In this document: positions 18,767-27,925 of the stretch, one piece after another | Position numbering within the stretch: the stretch's first letter is position 1 | How the letters are laid out: each line of letters begins with the position of its first letter | The notes under the pieces: generated by a model | What the model was told of the DNA's origin: nothing | The model's database searches: none | The model's input: the letters and a program-made list of their open reading frames with translations, nothing else | NCBI RefSeq assembly: GCF_000826105.1 | Contig: NZ_CCYK01000002.1 | Coordinates: 1 to 64,000, forward strand | Source of the DNA: Pseudomonas massiliensis | GTDB lineage: Bacteria > Pseudomonadota > Gammaproteobacteria > Pseudomonadales > Pseudomonadaceae | DNA length: 64,000 bases | Direction of reading: 5' to 3' | Position numbers and translations under genes: made by a program

Positions 18767-19549
18767 ATGAGCTTAGAACGGTTCAGCATCCTGCTATCCG
18801 GTTCCACCCACGATTTCACAAAGACCCTGCCGACGGAGCTGCTGCTTTCGACCGAGGGTCGCTTGCAGACCTTCTATGCCCCGTTCGATCACATCAATAC
18901 GGCAGCAAGGGTCGTGCTGTGTGGCATTACCCCCGGGTTGCAGCAGGCCAGTCGCGCCCTGGCAGAAGCCCGCAGGCAACTGCGCCAGGGGGCCTCGCTC
19001 GAACAGGCCAGGCAGGCAGCCAAGAAAACGGCCAGTTTTGCCGGGCCCATGCGCAGCAACCTCATCAATATGCTCGATCATGTGGGCCTTCATACGCTGC
19101 TGGGAATCGACAGCTGTGCACGCCTGTTCGACTCACACCGGCACCTAGTGCATTACACCTCGGCACTTCGTTATCCGGTTTTCCTGGACGGTCAGAACTA
19201 CAGTGGCAGCCCTGCCATGCTCAGCCGTGCGAGCCTGCGGAGCCAGATCGAAACACACCTGGCGGAAGAGATCAGGGTGCTGGGCCCGATGTGCATCTAT
19301 GTCCCTCTCGGCCCGAAGGTCACCGAAGCCTTCCATCATCTCCAGGCTCAAGGGTTGCTGAAGCCGGAGCAGCTCCTTGATGGCCTTCCTCATCCTTCCG
19401 GAGCGAACGCAGAGCGGATCAGCTATTTCCTGGGCGATAAGCCTCGCGAAAAGCTGTCGAGCAAGACCAATCCGATGGTTCTGGATGCAGCCAAGGCACG
19501 GATCCTGGCCAAGCTCGCCACGCTGCGAAGCGAAGCGAAGGTTTTATGA
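18767..19549 (+). CDS. Uracil-DNA-glycosylase-superfamily-like protein
   Basis: A 260-residue protein behind an AAGGA site. Residues 50-57 read VLCGITPG, matching the GxxPG active-site strand and loop of the uracil-DNA glycosylase superfamily. Residues 206-218 read GLPHPSGANAERI, matching the family's late HPS substrate-clamping motif. The segment between contains a central strand MCIYVPLG and several helices, as expected. The canonical acidic or asparagine residue after GxxPG differs from classical families, so base specificity cannot be inferred. A normal housekeeping Ung is much more conserved, so this looks like a specialised enzyme acting on modified bases or nucleotides. It is the last gene of the WYL module. 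Confidence 0.72.
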   Translation: MSLERFSILLSGSTHDFTKTLPTELLLSTEGRLQTFYAPFDHINTAARVVLCGITPGLQQASRALAEARRQLRQGASLEQARQAAKKTASFAGPMRSNLINMLDHVGLHTLLGIDSCARLFDSHRHLVHYTSALRYPVFLDGQNYSGSPAMLSRASLRSQIETHLAEEIRVLGPMCIYVPLGPKVTEAFHHLQAQGLLKPEQLLDGLPHPSGANAERISYFLGDKPREKLSSKTNPMVLDAAKARILAKLATLRSEAKVL

Positions 19550-19799
19550 AGTGATCCCGGGATCGATTCCAGCACGATGCCAGGATGGATCTCGGTTGTT
19601 GTAGTGGTAGTCACCGCCTGAGGTGGCGGAAATACATCTCTCCTGTGCTGGCCTGTCCAGCTTGCTGCTTAGCAGCCCGTGCGGCTCTGGTATTCACAGC
19701 CGCTTTTTCTACCGAAGCGCGTTGTATACGCAACTTGGACAGTACCTACGCGGAACGCCTCAGCCTGCTGAGGCCGGTTCGTCACCTGGGCTGATAGGC

Positions 19800-20105
19800 C
19801 TAACGCACTATACGAATATGGGTTCGATCCAGCCGCTCCGCATACCCGTTAAGCAGAATAGGTCCTACGTACGAAGCGATGGCCACGGGGGTTACGTTCG
19901 CCTGAAGCCAAGCGCCCAGGCTCTCCGGATCAGTGTCCGTCCGCGAGGTGCCGATAAGCACTGTCCGGTTGAGCATATGCTTTCTGAGCGCGGCATATTG
20001 CTCGGCGCTTACGTAGGTCTTGCCTGTTTTACCAAATTTGATCGTGGTGCCAGTCAGTACAGTGCCTTCATAGGCAAAATCGCTACGCATTCCCCATGTT
20101 TTCAT
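19800..20105 (-). CDS. Hypothetical 101-aa protein
   Basis: A 101-residue basic protein preceded by AAGGGGGCAGC before the ATG at 20105, a good ribosome-binding site. No family is recognised. It contains FGKTGKTYVSAEQYAALRKHM, which has a small-fold DNA-binding look, but not enough to name one. It lies 73 bases downstream of a DUF1413 gene on the same strand, so the two may be co-transcribed. Both sit just ahead of a tyrosine recombinase on the opposite strand, a position typical of accessory genes at an integration end. The 250 bases before it (19550-19799) contain short hairpins but no supported gene. Confidence 0.55.
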   Translation of the reverse strand: MKTWGMRSDFAYEGTVLTGTTIKFGKTGKTYVSAEQYAALRKHMLNRTVLIGTSRTDTDPESLGAWLQANVTPVAIASYVGPILLNGYAERLDRTHIRIVR

Positions 20106-20178
20106 GCTGCCCCCTTATCGCTCTTTAAGAACCCTTGTCAGGCTGGTGATGCTATGTGTTTTTGAACTGGCTAGCCGG

Positions 20179-20517
20179 CTATGCTCGCTTTTTATAGACC
20201 GCATGGCGGGAAACCGTGGTACGGACAAACTCCAGCCCAAATTCTGCAGCCTCGCGTTTCACCTGCTTCCCAAAAATTACCCTGCTGGAGCGATCCAAGG
20301 TTTGCCAGATCGCTGGACCAATGATTTGCGGAATCTCGAACTCCATATCTTCCGGCAATCTGGGAACGTTTTCCTTGAGGACCGCCGCGGCGCGACTCGC
20401 TGGGGTATTAATGCTGTTCACATGTGCTCGCAAGAGCGTCAGGATCGTCTCCGAAGCATCAGTTTCATGCTGTGCCCAAGCGGCAAGCTCGGGAGTAAGA
20501 ACAAGGGAGATTTTCAT
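20179..20517 (-). CDS. DUF1413-type protein
   Basis: A 112-residue protein. The start at ATG 20517 is chosen because GAGGAAACCTC lies just upstream; a longer frame to 20664 reads through AT-rich promoter sequence. The C-terminal half (FEIPQIIGPAIWQTLDRSSRVIFG as two adjoining pieces, then HAVYKK) resembles DUF1413, a small domain found in plasmid and mobile-element genes with a single-stranded or RNA-binding look. The N-terminal half (LTPELAAWAQHE) resembles an antitoxin-like ribbon-helix-helix start. It is upstream of a 101-residue gene and divergent from the recombinase at 20715. Function is unknown. Confidence 0.6.
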   Translation of the reverse strand: MKISLVLTPELAAWAQHETDASETILTLLRAHVNSINTPASRAAAVLKENVPRLPEDMEFEIPQIIGPAIWQTLDRSSRVIFGKQVKREAAEFGLEFVRTTVSRHAVYKKRA

Positions 20518-20714
20518 GAGGTTTCCTCTATAGAAGGGCCTAGGGCGCTTGCCACATGCATAACCCACTGCAAGCATAATTGCATTATAAAATGCAACTT
20601 GCAATAGGTATTTGCAATTGCGAGTAGAAATCAATTTTTTACTATTGATAAAATAGGTTATCAAGAGTTTTCGGTTAGCATGCCGTTTGGGTCGTTTTGG
20701 AGAGGGCAGGGGAG

Positions 20715-21677
20715 ATGGATGAGCTGACGGTGCACCAGGAGGCGGTTGAACGCCGGTTGACGGCGGTCGAGTTTCAGCACCTGGCCACGGTGCCGGCGGC
20801 GGTCGAATGGTTTGCCAATATTGATAACCCTCGCACGCGCCGTGCCTACCAGAACGACCTGGCGGATTTCTCGTCCTTTATAGGGCTCACGACCGCCGAG
20901 GACTTTCGCAGGGTGAACCGTGCGCATGTATTGGCCTGGCGGGCGCAGCTGGAACAGCGCGGTCTGGCCGGGGCCACTATCCGGCGCAAACTCGCGGCAC
21001 TGGCCAGCCTGTTCGACCATTTGTTGGAATGCAACGCCGTCGCGGGCGGTAACCCGGTGCATGGCGTGAAACGGCCCAGGATCGAAACCAACGAAGGCAA
21101 GACCCCAGCGCTGGGCGATCACCAGGCCAAAGCGCTGCTCGATGCGCCGGACGCGGCCACATTGAAGGCACTGCGGGATCGGGCCATTCTGGCCGTGCTG
21201 CTGTACCACGGGCTGCGCCGGGAGGAAGCGGCGCAACTGGCGGTGGGCGATATCCTGGAACGCCGCGGCATCAAGCATTTGCGGGTCCACGGCAAAGGCG
21301 GCAAGGTGCGGTATCTACCTTTACACCCCGTAGCGGCGGACCGCATCCACGACTACCTGGAGCGTTCCGGGCATCACCTGGTCGCCCCGAAGGCATCACT
21401 GTTTCTACCGCTGCGCGGCCCAATTGATCGAGGCGGCATCACGGCGGACGGCATCTATAAGCTGGTCGAAGCGTATGCGAAAAAAGCCGGTATCAAGGTG
21501 GATGGCCTGGGCGTGCATGGCCTGCGCGCTACGGCAGCGACCAATGCCTTGGAGCATGAGGCGGACATTGCAAAGGTCCAGGCGTGGCTGGGGCATGCGA
21601 ACATCAGCACGACCCGAATCTATGATCGACGGCAGAATAGGCCGGAGGATTCACCTACTTATAAGGTCCGGTATTGA
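20715..21677 (+). CDS. Tyrosine recombinase (XerC/D-like integrase)
   Basis: A 320-residue site-specific recombinase. The N-terminal SAM-like core-binding domain spans about 30-115. The catalytic residues visible are R in LLYHGLRREEAAQL, K in HGKGGKVRYLPLHP, H-x-x-R in GVHGLRATAATNA, H in WLGHANISTT and the nucleophile Y in TRIYDRR. The set is complete, so the enzyme should be active. The start at ATG 20715 is preferred over the TTG-type codon at 20697 because GGGGAG lies directly ahead. A badly decayed copy of this same gene occurs at 23230-23961, and the two flank the histidine-kinase locus, which suggests tandem integration events or a duplicated cassette. Confidence 0.93.
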   Translation: MDELTVHQEAVERRLTAVEFQHLATVPAAVEWFANIDNPRTRRAYQNDLADFSSFIGLTTAEDFRRVNRAHVLAWRAQLEQRGLAGATIRRKLAALASLFDHLLECNAVAGGNPVHGVKRPRIETNEGKTPALGDHQAKALLDAPDAATLKALRDRAILAVLLYHGLRREEAAQLAVGDILERRGIKHLRVHGKGGKVRYLPLHPVAADRIHDYLERSGHHLVAPKASLFLPLRGPIDRGGITADGIYKLVEAYAKKAGIKVDGLGVHGLRATAATNALEHEADIAKVQAWLGHANISTTRIYDRRQNRPEDSPTYKVRY

Positions 21678-21745
21678 ACCGCCGATTCCACACTACGCGG
21701 TTTGGTGTCCCTGCCTAAGCGTTGATACTCGATAGCAGACATCCT

Positions 21746-22987
21746 TTAAGTCCACTGCATCTGGCAGGGAAGGGTAGCCACGATTTCGGTGCCGTGCGAA
21801 TTGCTTGAGGTAACGTGGAGCGTTCCATGGTGCCCTACGCAGATCTCATTCGAGATGTAGAGCCCCAAGCCTAATCCATCCTCGCGGTGGCCCAGTTCAG
21901 GGCGTTTGAACGGCTGAAAAAGCGAGGGCAATACCTCTGCAGGAATCGCAGGGCCGCTATTGTGCACCGAAAGCATCAGGTTTTGCCCGACCGTGTTAAC
22001 GCGCACCTTAACCGGGGTGCCTTTTGCCCCGTGCGTAATGGCATTGCCGACCAGGTTGGACAGCAATTGCCCTAATCGATTGGGGTCGCAATAGAGCCCG
22101 GTAGGGATATGCAACGTTTCCAGAATCTGCGCATGCGGGTGCACGACCCTCAGCTCCATGAGCACGGCTTCGAACTGCTCCTGCAGATCATCAGTCAGCA
22201 CGGGTTTGACAGGGATCCCTCCTCCCAATTTGCCACGGGCAAAATCAAGCACATCCTCGATCAGGCTGCTCATCCGCAGCGCGCTCTGGCGAATGGCCCG
22301 GACCATTTTTACACTGCGTGGCTCATTAACTCTGGCTTCCAGCAGTTCCGCACTCAGCCGTACCGCACTTAAAGGGGTTCGCAAGTCATGGCCTAGTACG
22401 GCCACGAACTGCTCGCGCAACACTCCGGCTTCGGTTGCGTCGACAAGGGCCTGTTCGGACGTGAGTAATCCTTTGTGCAGATCAAGGTTCATCGCAATCA
22501 ACTGAGCGTAAAGCCCCATCGTCTTCAACACGGTCGCTTCGTCAAAGCTGGCGGGAAGCGGGTCGATCGCGCACAACGTACCGAAAAAGTCCCCATCGGC
22601 GGTGACGATGGGGATGGAGACATAGCTCTCTAGCCCGTACAGCTTAGGCGTGTGGTGCTGTGAGAAGACAGGGTGATTACTCGCGTGGGGAAAGATGACG
22701 GGCTTTCGGTTCTGCCGTATCTCGTGGCAGATCGTGGTTCCCAACTCAAGTTGGCTGCCGGGTATCAAACCGAAATCAATGGAGTCATCAACCGCACAGG
22801 TCACCCAGTTCTTATCCGTAACCCGGGCCACGGCTGCGAACCGCATCCCCGTTGCCTGCTTGACCATTTCCAGGATCAACGGCACCGAATCGATCTTCTG
22901 AACGGCGGCGATGGCGTCGGAAAAATCAGGCGCGTCTGGCTTTGCGCTGAGAGAGGAATCAGTCACAGGACTTTGATCGCTATCCAA
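21746..22987 (-). CDS. GAF-domain sensor histidine kinase
   Basis: A 413-residue cytosolic histidine kinase. A GAF sensor domain occupies about residues 30-185. It has no obvious chromophore cysteine, and its LGTTICHE...VSIPI pattern is of the kind found in oxygen, nitrogen or light-responsive kinases. HisKA follows with the phosphorylated histidine in LGHDLRTPLS. HATPase_c comes next with an N box (NRLGQLLSNLVGNAI) and G boxes (DGLGLGLYIS). No membrane segment is present. A C-terminal response-regulator remnant lies 66 bases upstream on the same strand, so this was once a regulator-kinase pair. It is flanked by an intact recombinase and its decayed copy, which fits acquisition by transfer. 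Confidence 0.9.
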   Translation of the reverse strand: MDSDQSPVTDSSLSAKPDAPDFSDAIAAVQKIDSVPLILEMVKQATGMRFAAVARVTDKNWVTCAVDDSIDFGLIPGSQLELGTTICHEIRQNRKPVIFPHASNHPVFSQHHTPKLYGLESYVSIPIVTADGDFFGTLCAIDPLPASFDEATVLKTMGLYAQLIAMNLDLHKGLLTSEQALVDATEAGVLREQFVAVLGHDLRTPLSAVRLSAELLEARVNEPRSVKMVRAIRQSALRMSSLIEDVLDFARGKLGGGIPVKPVLTDDLQEQFEAVLMELRVVHPHAQILETLHIPTGLYCDPNRLGQLLSNLVGNAITHGAKGTPVKVRVNTVGQNLMLSVHNSGPAIPAEVLPSLFQPFKRPELGHREDGLGLGLYISNEICVGHHGTLHVTSSNSHGTEIVATLPCQMQWT

Positions 22988-23052
22988 AGGCGTATAAGGG
23001 AAGGGACGCTACCTTTAACGGTCGGGACAAGAGGCCATAGGCGCAGCGAAGC

Positions 23053-23190
23053 TCAGGTTAAGCTTTGCCGTATCGCACTGTCCAGTCGAGCCACTGAAAA
23101 CGGCTTGTTGATGATCGTCAGTTCACGAAACTCGGGCTCGAGCGCTGCGCGGCGCTGTACCCGCTGGCAAATAGGATCGGAATCGATCAG
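23053..23190 (-). pseudogene. Response-regulator C-terminal remnant
   Basis: In reverse, the frame ends with LTIINKPFSVARLDSAIRQSL then a stop at 23053-23055. The N-KPF motif, then a short helix, is the typical C-terminal end of a receiver domain. Upstream of 23190 the frame meets a stop and no Asp-containing half is found. It sits immediately ahead of the histidine kinase on the same strand, so it is the decayed partner of that kinase, cut off where the recombinase pseudogene begins. Confidence 0.55.
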
Positions 23191-23229
23191 TTAAGGAGCG
23201 CACCGTTGAGATTGATATCAGGAAGGTGA

Positions 23230-23961
23230 AGGGAGCGGCGGCTGACGGCGGTAGAATTTCAGCACCTAGGCGGGTGCCCGCCGCGGTAGAATGGTTTGCC
23301 AACATCGACAACCTCCGCACATGCCGTGCGTATCAGATGGCCTGACAGATTTCTCGTCTTTTATAGGGCTGACCGGTACGGAGGATTTTCGCCTGGACAC
23401 CCGTGCATACGTCCTGGCCTAGCGGGCCAACCTAGAACGCCGTGGGTGGCCAGATCCACCATTCGCCGCAAGCTGGCGGCGCTGGCCAGCCTCTTCGACC
23501 ACCTGCTGGAAACAACGCGGTTGGCGGTGGCAAGCAACATACTCGAGCGGCGCGGGATGGAGCATTTGTTGGCGCAACGGAAGGGCGGAAAGGTGCATTA
23601 TTTGCCGTTGCACGCCATGACCGGCGAACGCATGCATGCCTAACTGGGCGCTAAGCACATCACCTGACGGACCCCAAAGCACCGCTGTTCATGCCCTTGC
23701 GCGGCCGACAGACCGGCGCTGGCGTCGCCGCTAAGGATCTATACCCTGGTAGAAGCGTACGCGAAGAAAGCCGGCATCAAGGTCGCGGGTCTTGGCGTGC
23801 ATGGTCTGCGAGCCACGGCGGCCACCAATGCTGTGAAGCATGAGGCGGACATTGCGAAGGTCCAGGCCTGATTGGGGCATGCGAACATCAGTACCAAACG
23901 GATCTATGATTAGCGGCAGAACCGGCCGGAGGATTCACCTACGTACAAGGTGAGATATTGA
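23230..23961 (+). pseudogene. Decayed copy of the tyrosine recombinase
   Basis: From 23230 the nucleotides follow those of the intact recombinase at about 20760 onwards (for example PAAVEWFANID...RTCRAYQ), but with several stops, frameshifts and at least one internal deletion. Later blocks match the HGL-RATAATNA region and the HANISTK-IYD region, where TAT-GAT-TAG replaces the sense codons. It ends at a TGA (23959-23961) aligned with the intact gene's stop. It is an inactivated duplicate, not an expressed gene; the open stretch 23296-23643 within it is incidental. Confidence 0.85.
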
Positions 23962-24084
23962 TTCCCTGGCTAAGTAATGCTGGCGACACGAGCCCGCTAG
24001 CATTGGCTTGGAGGACAAGCGGTCTTTAAGAAAAGTTGGGCCGTGTCGATAGCTAACGGTTAGAGCCCAAATGATGGAATTCCT

Positions 24085-25710
24085 ATGGCCTACCGTGTAT
24101 TCCGCCGCTTCTTCAGCCTCCACCAAGCTTGGTTGGACCTTCTCGTCATCGCCTGTCTAGGCACTTTTGTGCTTTGGACAGGCATCCACTTCGACCTCTA
24201 TGAAGCACTCACTCGCTTCAATGATCGGCACGAAAGCTGGCAGTCAGACGAATTCATCCTGGGCTTCGTCGTCATGGGGTGGTGTGGATTTGCCTTTGGT
24301 ATCCGACGGGTCCTCGAGCTTCGCAAGGAAATTGTCGGTCGCCGGGCCGCCGAAAAAGCCGCTATCGATATGGCCATCCATGACTCCATGACCCGGTTGC
24401 CGAACCGCAGAGGGCTAGACTTGGAGTTCCATTCGCGCCGACTGTGCCCCAATGATCCCTTCTTTCTTGTACTGTTTGACCTTGACGGCTTCAAATCCGT
24501 AAACGATGTCTATGGGCATAGCTATGGCGACCGGCTGTTGCAGGAGTTGGCGGATCGTATCCGTACAAGCTTACCAAGTGGGGATTTCGCCTGTCGTCTG
24601 GGTGGAGATGAGTTCGCGCTGATCATTCGTTCAGCAAAAACAGCTGAATCTGCCCGTCTGTTGCTCAATCAACTAGCCTCGTTGATTTCAAGCCCTATGG
24701 TATTTGATTCCGTACGTCTCGGGACGGGAGGCACCTATGGCGTTGCCCAGTATCCCAAAGACGGGATGGACCTTAGCAGCTTGCTTCGTCGGGCCGATCT
24801 CGCGCTGTATCAGGGTAAGTATGACGGTAAGAATACGGTTCGGTTTTTCGACCCGCACCGGGATTTTCATTTGGAAGAGCAATCACAAGTTGCGCAGTTA
24901 CTACGTGAAGCGCTGGACAATGGCTATCTGAGCCTGGCGTATCAGCCAATCGTCGCTCTAGAGGATGGGCGCATTGTTGGCTTCGAGGCCCTGGCCCGCC
25001 TGAATCACCCCGTTCATGGACCAATTTCACCCTTACACTTTATCCCTGCTGCGGAGCGATCCGGTCTGATGCGTGAGCTGACCACGTTGTTGCTGGAGCG
25101 AGCCTGTCGAGAAGCAACAGCCTGGCCTGAACACCTCTGGCTTGCATTCAACCTCAGCGCGATGGACCTTCGCGATGAAGGTCTCGTCAACCGGGTGCAG
25201 GGTGCCTTACAGCGAAGCGGTTTCCCATCCGGCAGGCTGGAGCTGGAAGTGACCGAAACAGCCGTCGTGAGCGATGTGGCATTGGCCAGCAAGCACATAG
25301 AAGCGCTGCATGACATAGGCATCCGTATGGTGATGGACGATTTCGGGACGGGCTACTCCAGCTTGGCTCAACTGGCTCACTTCAATTTTGACAAACTTAA
25401 AATAGATCGCACCTTCATCAGCACCGTTCTTGAAAACAACAAGAATGCTCGTATCGTCCGTGCCGTCATTCGTCTAAGTGAAGGCTTGGGCCTGCCCGCC
25501 CTTGCGGAGGGAGTTGAAACGCAGGAACAGGCGCAGTGGCTGAGTGAAGCAGGCTGTTCCATGGCTCAAGGGTTTCTGTTCAGTGAACCGCTTTCCGAAA
25601 CGCGCCTAAGGGAGTTCCTAGGAGCTTTATCAAAGTCCGGTCATGAAGCGCTGGAGCTTGGCGCAACCAGCGTTGGGGCGTCTGTTGATACGTCCTGTCG
25701 AGCACGCTGA
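24085..25710 (+). CDS. Membrane-bound GGDEF-EAL cyclic-di-GMP protein
   Basis: A 541-residue protein with two transmembrane helices at about 18-35 and 57-77. A GGDEF domain follows (LGGDEF near 172-177, intact A-site), then an EAL domain (GFEALARL near 298-305, DDFGTGYSS near 415-423, ELEVTETA). Both catalytic signatures are intact, so it could make and break c-di-GMP. No inhibitory RxxD site was recognised just ahead of GGDEF. It follows the recombinase pseudogene by 124 bases and precedes a BdlA-like receptor, which points to acquired control of attachment or motility. The net catalytic direction cannot be predicted from sequence. Confidence 0.92.
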   Translation: MAYRVFRRFFSLHQAWLDLLVIACLGTFVLWTGIHFDLYEALTRFNDRHESWQSDEFILGFVVMGWCGFAFGIRRVLELRKEIVGRRAAEKAAIDMAIHDSMTRLPNRRGLDLEFHSRRLCPNDPFFLVLFDLDGFKSVNDVYGHSYGDRLLQELADRIRTSLPSGDFACRLGGDEFALIIRSAKTAESARLLLNQLASLISSPMVFDSVRLGTGGTYGVAQYPKDGMDLSSLLRRADLALYQGKYDGKNTVRFFDPHRDFHLEEQSQVAQLLREALDNGYLSLAYQPIVALEDGRIVGFEALARLNHPVHGPISPLHFIPAAERSGLMRELTTLLLERACREATAWPEHLWLAFNLSAMDLRDEGLVNRVQGALQRSGFPSGRLELEVTETAVVSDVALASKHIEALHDIGIRMVMDDFGTGYSSLAQLAHFNFDKLKIDRTFISTVLENNKNARIVRAVIRLSEGLGLPALAEGVETQEQAQWLSEAGCSMAQGFLFSEPLSETRLREFLGALSKSGHEALELGATSVGASVDTSCRAR

Positions 25711-26061
25711 ATCCGCTTTGATTCAGCACGGATTTTTCATGTTACTGGCGCAGCGACTACGCTGTGCCTACCTAAGCTAAAAGCAATCTGGTTCCATTTC
25801 GTCAGATCGATACGCTACACAGCAAAGGATGCACTGCCCGGCTTGTAAAGGGACGGTTCATGATCAACAGGTTTCTACAACTTAACCAATTCCTGGATCT
25901 TGGAATCAACGAGCGGCCGTTCAGCACTGCCGCGCAGCCATGCGGACCGTAACCATCTGATTTAATAGCGTCCTAGCATATTTTCGAACCAGACAAGCGT
26001 TCCATTAAAGAAATGCGTGCCTGTGCCGATAGCGCTTTCATAATCAGCACAGGTGGCCGCA
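25711..26061. other. Intergenic gap without a supported gene
   Basis: About 350 bases between the GGDEF-EAL gene and the BdlA-like gene. An inverted repeat, GCTGAATCCGCTTTGATTCAGC at about 25709-25730, lies just past the upstream stop and could act as a weak terminator. No open frame with domain character was found; the remainder is probably the promoter of the next gene. Confidence 0.4.
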
Positions 26062-27378
26062 ATGTTCAACACCGCACTAAAGGACGAATTGCGTCGTAAC
26101 GCGAGTGAGTTGGCGTTGCTACGGCAAATCCAGGCCAGCTTGGACGCCGAGATGATCAAGTTTAGCGTTGATCTGGACTACAGGATTGTTGAATGTAACA
26201 AACGATTTGCCGACTTTCTGGGCCGCTCTGTTGAGCAGGTAAACGGCAGTCTCATGGGCGATCTTGTCCCTGATTACGTGAAAACATTGCCCTGCTTTCG
26301 TAACCTCCGGCAAGCCGTCGGTGCCGGTATTGCGGTTTCCGACCGGTACCGATTCCTGCGCCCGGACGGCTTATTGGTTTGGATTCAGGCTTATTGGCAG
26401 CCCATCAAGGATACCGGTGGCAAGGTCATCAGCGTGGTCTGCATCGGTACCGACGTCACGCAGGCCACTGAGCTCGCGCGCGAGAACGAGGATTTGATTG
26501 CGGCCTTACAACGCTCTACTGCCGTGATCGAATTCGACTTGAAAGGCTACATCATAACGGCCAACGCACCGTTCAGTGCAGCCATGGGTTATGGCCTGGC
26601 CCAGATCAAGGGCAAGCACCATTCGATGTTCTGTACACCTGCCGAAGCAGCTTCTGCGGAGTACGCAGGGTTTTGGCGTCGGCTGAATCAAGGCGAGGTG
26701 ATGGGAGGCCGGTTCAAGCGTCGGGACGCGCAAGGACGAGACGTTTGGCTTGAAGCAACCTACAACCCTGTTCGCGACACACAGAACGTTTTATACAAGG
26801 TGGTAAAGTTTGCCACCGTCATCACTGAGCAAGTGAATCGGGAAACACAGGTTAACGAAGCGGCTGTAACGGCTTATGACGTTTCCAAAGCGACAGACGA
26901 AAAGGCTCAGAGCGGAACAGACGTCATTGCACAGACTGTAAACACGATGGAAAAAATTGCGGCCGAAATGGCGTCCGCCTCCACAGGTATTGAAGCCCTG
27001 GGGAAGCAGTCCATGCTCATCAGTACCATGGTACAAACCATCGGTGGCATCGCGAGCCAGACGAACCTGTTGGCCCTGAACGCGGCTATCGAAGCGGCGC
27101 GCGCAGGGGAACAAGGGCGGGGATTTGCGGTGGTAGCCGATGAAGTCAGGCATCTGGCCAATCGTACCGGCACGGCGACCGAGGAAATTGTCAACTTGGT
27201 GCAACAGAACCAGGCACTAGTGGACGAGGCCATTGCCCGCATTTCGAGCAGTCGGGAAGAAACCCAGGAAGGCCTGAGCCTGGCCAACCAGGCAGGTGCC
27301 GTCATTGTCGAGATTCGCGAAGGTGCGAAGAAGGTGGTAGATGCTGTCGGACAGTTCGCAATCCATCTGCAAAGATGA
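26062..27378 (+). CDS. Cytosolic PAS-PAS-MCP protein, BdlA-like
   Basis: A 438-residue chemoreceptor-type protein without membrane segments. Two PAS domains occupy about residues 25-130 and 145-250, the second ending with a PAC-like [12 protein letters not shown]. An MCP signalling hairpin core follows ([39 protein letters not shown], residues about 335-375, quoted here as a single motif region). The helical rod is short and ends soon after, with no adaptation helix pair of full length. Length and layout match P. aeruginosa BdlA (417 residues), a biofilm-dispersion sensor. ATG 26062 is preferred over a GTG three codons earlier. Its neighbour is a GGDEF-EAL protein, consistent with c-di-GMP-linked behaviour. 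Confidence 0.85.
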   Translation: MFNTALKDELRRNASELALLRQIQASLDAEMIKFSVDLDYRIVECNKRFADFLGRSVEQVNGSLMGDLVPDYVKTLPCFRNLRQAVGAGIAVSDRYRFLRPDGLLVWIQAYWQPIKDTGGKVISVVCIGTDVTQATELARENEDLIAALQRSTAVIEFDLKGYIITANAPFSAAMGYGLAQIKGKHHSMFCTPAEAASAEYAGFWRRLNQGEVMGGRFKRRDAQGRDVWLEATYNPVRDTQNVLYKVVKFATVITEQVNRETQVNEAAVTAYDVSKATDEKAQSGTDVIAQTVNTMEKIAAEMASASTGIEALGKQSMLISTMVQTIGGIASQTNLLALNAAIEAARAGEQGRGFAVVADEVRHLANRTGTATEEIVNLVQQNQALVDEAIARISSSREETQEGLSLANQAGAVIVEIREGAKKVVDAVGQFAIHLQR

Positions 27379-27800
27379 CCATTAAAATCTACCTTATCCA
27401 GGGAGCCAGGCGGCATCTATTCGAAGCACCTCTTTTCTGGACGCGTCCATACTCGGGCACAAGCCGCATGGCAGAGCGGGTATGACAGGATGGACCGGTA
27501 GGTGGTAGGAACCAAAAAGAATGGTTCTTGCGAAAGGTTATACCTTTTTTCCAGGTAAGCCTTGTGGTCCCTATTTCCTCCATCCGCTCAGTAGGCGTGC
27601 AGCCCCCCGGTGGACCAAGATACTTTCCTCGTGAATGAAGCCTCTGGACACACCGCTGCGATTGCAGCGTTAGATAGCGCCGAAATATACCTACAAGATC
27701 CTCTAGATGCCGGGCTCATCGGCAGCTTTCAAGGCAATCGCATGGCGGAGGATCTCCGCCTAGCGGATGCCTTACGTTGCCAGGCTATAGATGCCGAAGC

Positions 27801-27822
27801 AGCCCCGAGAACGCTCGGGGCT
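27801..27822. terminator. Perfect 9-bp hairpin in the gap 27379-27925
   Basis: AGCCCCGAG, loop AACG, CTCGGGGCT is a perfect 9-bp stem with a 4-base loop and no poly-T tract, so it may be a weak terminator or an RNA structure. The rest of this 547-base gap holds one unconvincing forward frame (27610-27861) and no supported gene. Confidence 0.4.
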
Positions 27823-27925
27823 CACGACCATCTGGCGTCACTTGGGAGCCTCATACCTTAAAGGTCAAGACCTTAAAAAGACGAAGCGACGAGTGATCTT
27901 TAGCGGTTGAGCTCGAAAAGCGTAT

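Noticed and set aside
19623-20165. Forward 180-codon frame
   Set aside because: It is antisense to the better-supported reverse 101-aa gene and lacks domain character.
23296-23643. Open frame inside the recombinase pseudogene
   Set aside because: It mixes shifted and correct frames of the decayed recombinase and does not represent a gene.
27610-27861. Forward 83-codon frame
   Set aside because: Weak start, no recognisable pattern, and it contains a perfect hairpin; more likely intergenic.
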